From: an uncultured Clostridia bacterium
GTDB taxonomy: Bacteria; Bacillota; Clostridia; Oscillospirales; Acutalibacteraceae
Direction: 5' to 3'
DNA: 64,000 nt
NCBI GenBank assembly: GCA_937884975.1
Contig: CAKZZS010000009.1
Location: forward strand, 20,539 to 84,538
Both the position numbers and the translations under genes were made by a program. Under the pieces are notes generated by a model. The model did not search any database, had not been told where the DNA came from, and saw nothing but the letters and a program-made list of their open reading frames with translations. Positions 59,494 through 64,000 of the stretch are shown piece after piece. The stretch's first letter is position 1, and each line of letters starts with the position of its first letter.

Positions 59494-59981
59494 TGATTAT
59501 CACCCTCAATAAGTTCAATTATCATCTGAAGCGCAAGGTCAGCCGCGCGCTCACGGTTAAGCGCTCTGGCGCCCTGTTGACCCGTAAGGTTGGGTCTGAA
59601 GGACTCGACCGATACGCCGCTCATATCGGACACGGCGACAATAATTACCTTTTCGTCATCCGAAAGTCCTTCAACGGGCGAAGCGTAGCCTGTAATGCCG
59701 ACGCCTATATCTGCGTTCGTCCTCTGCCTTATTCCGCTCGCCATTTCCTTTGCGGTTTTGACGCTTACTGCCGTAAAGCGTTCAAGAGTTTCACTCCTTA
59801 CACCGACAAGATGTCTTTTAACGCGGTCCGAATAGCAGACAATTCCGCATTCAAAAACCTTTGAAGCGCCGTCAACATCAGTAATTTTTTTTGCAAGCAG
59901 TCCGCCCGTACAGCTTTCCGCCAATGCGATTTTCAGTTTTTTCTCGGTCAGTAGTTTTACAGCTCTCTCTTCAAGCTTCAT
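59490..59981 (-). CDS. pncC: Nicotinamide-nucleotide amidase (CinA C-domain)
   Basis: A 163-residue stand-alone CinA C-terminal domain, which deamidates NMN to nicotinate mononucleotide. AESCTGGLLAKKITDVDGAS, the GIVCYSDRVKRHLVGV segment and GVGITGYASP are the family motifs. It sits between thiI and the sortases. The fusion protein at 54438-56765 carries a diverged version of the same domain. Confidence 0.9.
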   Translation of the reverse strand: MKLEERAVKLLTEKKLKIALAESCTGGLLAKKITDVDGASKVFECGIVCYSDRVKRHLVGVRSETLERFTAVSVKTAKEMASGIRQRTNADIGVGITGYASPVEGLSDDEKVIIVAVSDMSGVSVESFRPNLTGQQGARALNRERAADLALQMIIELIEGDNQ

Positions 59982-59984
59982 TTT

Positions 59985-61154
59985 TCACGCCTCAATTTCC
60001 GTAATTTTAATATTTTTAACAGCCGCTTCTATAAGGGGGTCAACGTCAAGCGCGGTTTCCGCGTCTTCAAGCATTTTTAACGTCGGGCGTGTACGGGGAT
60101 GTCTGGGCGTAAATACCGTACAGCAGTCTTCAAACGGCTGAATTGATATGTCAAAGGTTTCAATTTTTCTTGAAACGGAGATTATTTCGTCCTTGTCCAA
60201 ACCGATAAGCGGACGGAAAACGGGAAGCGTTGTCACCGCGTCCGTACAGCCGAGGGCGTAAATCGTCTGACTTGCGACCTGACCGACGCTTTCCCCGGTG
60301 ATGAGCGCCGCGCAGTTGTCTTCACGCGCAAGCCTGTCGGCAATTCTCATCATAAATCTTCTCATAATAAGGGTGAAAAGCGGTTCGGGACATTTTTTCC
60401 TGATTTCCTGCTGAATTTCGGTAAAGCCGACTGTTATAAGGTGAATGTGTCCGCTGTATTTTGCCACCTGACGAAGCAGGGAATGCACCTTTTCTTCAGC
60501 CTGAACGGAGGTGAAGGGAGGGGAGGCAAAGTGAACCGCGGTAAGCGAAATGCCGCGTTTTGCCATCATATATCCTGCGACGGGACTGTCTATTCCGCCG
60601 GAAATAAGCAAAGCCGCCTTGCCGCCCGTGCCTACGGGCATACCGCCTGCGCCCTTAATCTGGTCGGCGTGAATGAAGGCGTATTCGTCACGGATTTCAA
60701 CCGTTACCGTAACATCGGGGTTATGGACGTCAACCGAAAGGTGATTAAACCGCTCAAGCAGCCTTCCGCCAAGCTCGGACGAGATTTCGGGAGATTTAAA
60801 GGGGAACGCCTTGTCGCTTCTTTTGGCGTTTACCTTAAACGTGTCCGCGTTTTCAAGGATTTCCTTAAGGTACTCGGGGGCTTTTTCAAGTATTGCTCCC
60901 ATATCCTTTTCGACGGCAGCCGAGCGAGTATACGCCGCAATTCCGAACACCTTTGAGACTGCGTCTGAAGCGGAGTCCATATCGCAGGAGCCGACAGGAA
61001 TAATCATAATAGTTGACTGGGATTTTTTATATTCGAACTCTCCGAACGGGCGAAGCCGTCTTTTGAGATTTTTTATAAGGATATCTTCAAAGGATGAACG
61101 GTTAAGTCCCTTTAAGGCAAGCTCGCCGTTTTTTACAAGAATGATTTCTTTCAA
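59985..61154 (-). CDS. thiI: tRNA 4-thiouridine synthase ThiI
   Basis: Makes 4-thiouridine at tRNA position 8 and can feed sulfur to thiamine synthesis (389 aa). An N-terminal ferredoxin-like/THUMP region precedes the PP-loop ATPase motif ALLISGGIDSPVAGYMMAKRG. The C-terminal rhodanese domain of the E. coli protein is absent, as is usual in Firmicutes. A cysteine desulfurase gene directly upstream supplies the persulfide. Confidence 0.95.
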   Translation of the reverse strand: MKEIILVKNGELALKGLNRSSFEDILIKNLKRRLRPFGEFEYKKSQSTIMIIPVGSCDMDSASDAVSKVFGIAAYTRSAAVEKDMGAILEKAPEYLKEILENADTFKVNAKRSDKAFPFKSPEISSELGGRLLERFNHLSVDVHNPDVTVTVEIRDEYAFIHADQIKGAGGMPVGTGGKAALLISGGIDSPVAGYMMAKRGISLTAVHFASPPFTSVQAEEKVHSLLRQVAKYSGHIHLITVGFTEIQQEIRKKCPEPLFTLIMRRFMMRIADRLAREDNCAALITGESVGQVASQTIYALGCTDAVTTLPVFRPLIGLDKDEIISVSRKIETFDISIQPFEDCCTVFTPRHPRTRPTLKMLEDAETALDVDPLIEAAVKNIKITEIEA

Positions 61155-61172
61155 TTTATTTCTCCTGAAATT

Positions 61173-62291
61173 TTATTTTAAGCTGTCTGTAATTTTTTCA
61201 AGACTGTCGCAAAGCAGGTCGATTTCTTCTTTTGTGCTGTATCTTGAAAGGCTGATTCTCACCGCGCTGTCAATTCGCTTTGAGTCAAGTCCCATTGAAA
61301 CAAGGGTTTCGCTTCTGTGTCCCTTGCTGCAGGCGGAGCCTGCCGAGATGCAAACGCCAAGGTTACTAAGTGCGTTTACCGTGACCTGCGAGGGAATTCC
61401 CGAAACCGAGATGTTAAGTATATACGGCAGGGCGTTTTCGGGCGAATTAAAGCAAACAAAATCAAACTCCGAAAGTCTTTGGCGAAGATATTTGTTAAGC
61501 GAAGAAGCATATTCAAGATGGGCTGAAACGTCCTTTGCCTCTTCAATTGCCGCGCCGAATGCCGCAATTGACGGAACGTTTTCCGTTCCCGAAAAAACAG
61601 CGTTTTCCTGACCTCCGCCGAGAAGATACGGCTTGATTCTGACGTTTTTTGAAACGTAGAGAAGACCGGCGCCCTTAAGGGAATGTATTTTGTGGGCGGA
61701 AGCGGTTATCAGATCGGCATAAGAAGCCTTAACCGGGATTTTTCCGAACGCCTGAACTGCGTCAATATGAACAAGAGCCTTTGACTTTTTACGCCTGACG
61801 ATTTTTTTAAGCTCTTCAAAGGGCAAAATCGAGCCGACCTCATTGTTTACAGCCATAACCGAAACGAGCGCGGTTCTTTCGTCAATTGCGTTTTCAAGGT
61901 CGTTTAAGGAGATAAACCCGTCCGAATCGGGCTTAAGTCTTATTACCTCAAAGCCCTTTTCCTCAAGAAAATCCATACATTTTGAAACGCTTGGGTGCTC
62001 AACCGCTGTAGTGACGATTTTATTAAGCGCCTTATTTTTTTCATTCACCGCGCCGAAAACAGCCGTGTTATTTGCGCTCGTTCCGCTCGGAGAAAAACAA
62101 ATTTCCCTTTCCTCGCAGCAAAGAAGCGAAGCGGCATTTTTCCTCGCAAGGTCAATAAGCTTTTTTGCTTCAAGTCCTTTAAAATGAAGCGACGACGGAT
62201 TACCCCAGTTTTTAAGGCAGGCTTTTTTCGCTGCTTCTACAGCGGCTTCGCACGGCATTGTGGTTGCGCTGTTGTCAAAATATGCCGTCAA
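61173..62291 (-). CDS. Cysteine desulfurase
   Basis: PLP enzyme (372 aa) that passes sulfur from cysteine to ThiI. YFDNSATTMPCEAAVEAA, the PLP-lysine segment ITASAHKIHSLKGAG and the active cysteine loop SAGSACSKGHRSETL are clear. The start is TTG 62291, eight bases after GGAGG; no better ATG is near. This NifS/IscS-like enzyme paired with thiI is a common clostridial arrangement and is probably dedicated to tRNA thiolation rather than iron-sulfur assembly. Confidence 0.93.
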   Translation of the reverse strand: MTAYFDNSATTMPCEAAVEAAKKACLKNWGNPSSLHFKGLEAKKLIDLARKNAASLLCCEEREICFSPSGTSANNTAVFGAVNEKNKALNKIVTTAVEHPSVSKCMDFLEEKGFEVIRLKPDSDGFISLNDLENAIDERTALVSVMAVNNEVGSILPFEELKKIVRRKKSKALVHIDAVQAFGKIPVKASYADLITASAHKIHSLKGAGLLYVSKNVRIKPYLLGGGQENAVFSGTENVPSIAAFGAAIEEAKDVSAHLEYASSLNKYLRQRLSEFDFVCFNSPENALPYILNISVSGIPSQVTVNALSNLGVCISAGSACSKGHRSETLVSMGLDSKRIDSAVRISLSRYSTKEEIDLLCDSLEKITDSLK

Positions 62292-62461
62292 GTGTCTCTC
62301 CTCCCTTTTTAACGGAGCAAATCCTTTTCGTCCGCAAAGTTATACAGCATACATTATATAATATATTTATTTTTTTTTCAATTATATATATTAAAAAACT
62401 GTATAATTAACAAAAATTTAATAAAAATAAATTTATATATATTACAAAAAGGAGACTGAAA

Positions 62462-63796
62462 ATGGAACGCAGGAAAAGAATAAGAAAAATATCGTTCTTT
62501 CTGGCGGTAATTACGGCGTTTTCGCTTGTTGCGCTGACATCGTTTCTGAAAGCGGACAGGCTTGAAAAGGAAAAGCGAGCCGAAATTCAGCAGTCGGTAT
62601 GCGAGCTTGACGAATACGTCGCTTCAATTGATTCAACCCTTTCAAAGGGAATTTACGCCACAACTCCGCCGATGATTTTAAATATTTCAACCGAGCTTTG
62701 GCGGCTGTCGTCTGGGGCGAAAATAATGCTTTCTCAAATACCGAACGACAGCATTGATTTTTCCCAAACAAACAAGTTCCTTTCACAGCTGGGCGAATTG
62801 ATGATGAGTCTTAACCGAAAGGCAGCTGACGGCGGACAGCTTTCAAAAAGCGATATTTCAAGGCTTTCCGAGCTTCTTGAATATGCAAAGGCGCTTCACG
62901 AGTCAACCACGGCTCTTCGTGACGGGGTGTTTGACGGAACGGTTGAGGTAATAAGCAAGCAGGGGAACATTTCAGACGTAAAAAATGACGCAACGCCTCT
63001 TTCAACCTCGCTTGAAAATACCGCAAAGGCTGTAACGGATTTCCCGTCGCTTATCTATGACGGGCCGTTTTCGGACCACCTTGAAAAAAAGGAGGCGGAG
63101 TTTCTCAACGGAAAGCAGGAGATATCCGTCACCGAGGCAAAGAAAAAATGCGCTTTTTACCTTGGCGCGGACGAGGAGGATATTTCCTTTTCCCAGATGG
63201 AGGACGGGACGGTTGCAAGCTACGTCTTTGTTTCGGACAAGTCCACCTGCGCGGTGACGAAAAAGGGAGGTTATTTGAGTTATATTATTTCCTCCGAATA
63301 TACAGGGGAGGACGCTTTAACGTATGACGAGGCAAAGGACAAGGCGAAGAAATACCTTGAAAAAATCGGCTACGAGGGGATGGCGGACAGCTATCATTCG
63401 GAAAACGACGGGGTTTGTACGGTAAATTTTGCTTTTGAAGAAAACGGCGTAAAATGTTATCCCGATTTGATAAAGGTCAGCGTTTCGATGTATGACGGAA
63501 AAATTCTTTCCGTTGACGCAAGAAACTATCTTTTAAGCCATAAAAACAGGGGAGTTTCAAGTCAGCCGCTTTCCGTTTTCACAAAGGCGGAAAAGAAAAT
63601 CAGTCCGCTTCTTCATATAAAGGGTAATGCGCTTGCGGTAATTCCCACTCCGGCAGGAGACGAAAAGCTTTGCTGTGAATTTCATTGCGCTGATGACAAA
63701 GGGCAGGAGGTTCTTGTCTATATTGATACAAAAACATTTAACGAGGCGCAGATTTTGCTTCTTATGTATTCGGACAACGGTGTGTTGACAAAATAA
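62462..63796 (+). CDS. ypeB: Germination protein YpeB
   Basis: A 444-residue protein that, with the cortex hydrolase SleB, is needed for spore germination. A membrane/signal helix (ISFFLAVITAFSLVALTSF, about residues 10-28) is followed by a helical region and three PepSY-like repeats (SVTEAKKKCAFYLGADEEDI; TYDEAKDKAKKYLEKIGYEG; FTKAEKKISPLL). Its presence implies a spore former. sleB is usually adjacent but is not in the window; the upstream neighbour is iscS, so it may lie elsewhere. AAGGAG precedes the ATG. Confidence 0.9.
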   Translation: MERRKRIRKISFFLAVITAFSLVALTSFLKADRLEKEKRAEIQQSVCELDEYVASIDSTLSKGIYATTPPMILNISTELWRLSSGAKIMLSQIPNDSIDFSQTNKFLSQLGELMMSLNRKAADGGQLSKSDISRLSELLEYAKALHESTTALRDGVFDGTVEVISKQGNISDVKNDATPLSTSLENTAKAVTDFPSLIYDGPFSDHLEKKEAEFLNGKQEISVTEAKKKCAFYLGADEEDISFSQMEDGTVASYVFVSDKSTCAVTKKGGYLSYIISSEYTGEDALTYDEAKDKAKKYLEKIGYEGMADSYHSENDGVCTVNFAFEENGVKCYPDLIKVSVSMYDGKILSVDARNYLLSHKNRGVSSQPLSVFTKAEKKISPLLHIKGNALAVIPTPAGDEKLCCEFHCADDKGQEVLVYIDTKTFNEAQILLLMYSDNGVLTK

Positions 63797-63864
63797 AAGA
63801 AAAGGAAAATTTACGCATAAAGCACCACCGCGACTTCGAACAATTTAATAATCATCCGCAAAAC

Positions 63865-63933
63865 GTAGGGGTCGGGTTTCCCGACCCACGGGATTATATC
63901 TTATTTATTCGGGACGGGAGACCCGTCCCCTAC
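63865..63933. repeat. GTAGGGG...CCCCTAC intergenic element, copy 3
   Basis: A 69-bp unit with GTAGGGG and CCCCTAC ends, an inner GTCGGG/CCCGAC palindrome and the shared ATTCGGGA. The rest of the final 200 bases has two short hairpins (TTCC/GGAA and TTTTC/GAAAA near 63950-63985) and no gene. Confidence 0.6.
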
Positions 63934-64000
63934 GAAACACCTTAACGTTCCGAAGGAACATTTCACGCGTTTTCTTGAAAACGTACTTCACGTTGTTTAA

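Overview
The window is a chromosomal segment of a spore-forming, low-to-moderate-GC Firmicute, most likely a clostridial anaerobe of the Oscillospiraceae/Ruminococcaceae type. The evidence is the replication-origin gene order rpmH-rnpA-yidD-yidC-jag-mnmE-mnmG-rsmG-noc-parA-parB on one strand facing dnaA-dnaN-rlbA-recF-remB-gyrB-gyrA on the other, the germination protein YpeB, class B sortases, an mreBCD-pbp2-minD cluster, and strong AGGAGG-type ribosome sites. The genus is inferred, not shown.

Layout. 1-4.0 kb: a restriction-modification locus with two DNA methyltransferases and a small putative regulator on the minus strand, divergent from an HNH endonuclease, with a duplicated operator-like repeat between them. 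4.3-7.4 kb: tRNA-Arg(ACG), then a B12-type radical SAM protein and a family 2 glycosyltransferase. 7.5-11.1 kb: an integrated accessory element. 11.4-23.1 kb (minus): aspS-hisS, mgsA, minD-pbp2-mreDCB, pnp and rpsO. 23.4-30.2 kb: a mixed region with a frameshifted macrodomain gene, an unknown gene, a VWA protein, metY, a sugar-cation symporter, a degenerate peptidase C1-like protein and a ferritin-like helical protein. 30.3-41.4 kb (minus): serS, the partition genes, two parS sites, tRNA-modification genes and the protein-insertion/RNase P/L34 cluster. 41.4-43.3 kb: dnaA and its AT-rich flanks, the probable oriC. 43.3-52.9 kb (plus): dnaN to gyrA, a CPBP protease, tadA and an Mrp ATPase. 52.9-62.3 kb (minus): a small membrane-anchored toxin-like protein, galE, a CinA-like/SpoIID fusion, two class B sortases, pncC, thiI and a cysteine desulfurase. 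62.5-63.8 kb (plus): ypeB.

The most interesting system lies at 7520-11092. A tRNA-Arg(CCT) gene has been cut exactly in its anticodon loop: its 3' half and terminator remain at 7453-7527, and its 5' half lies 3.6 kb away at 11086-11123. The two halves share only the core CTTAGGAG and together rebuild a complete cloverleaf. The DNA between them carries an intact but different tRNA-Arg(CCT) just inside the promoter-proximal end, where the old tRNA promoter can drive it. It also carries an ImmR/ImmA-like repressor-protease pair, a structured leader, a DUF4417 gene, an orphan toxin-like gene (DUF6883-like) with a DUF4926 partner, and clusters of ATTAGCAA sites near both ends that look like integrase arm sites. 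There is no integrase. It reads as a small, possibly satellite-like, integrative element that pays for the tRNA it destroys.

A second notable point is DnaA. Its box-recognition motif reads THSTV instead of the usual DHTTV, no canonical TTATCCACA box was seen beside the gene, and an identical variant 9-mer (TTGTCTAAA) flanks dnaA on both sides.
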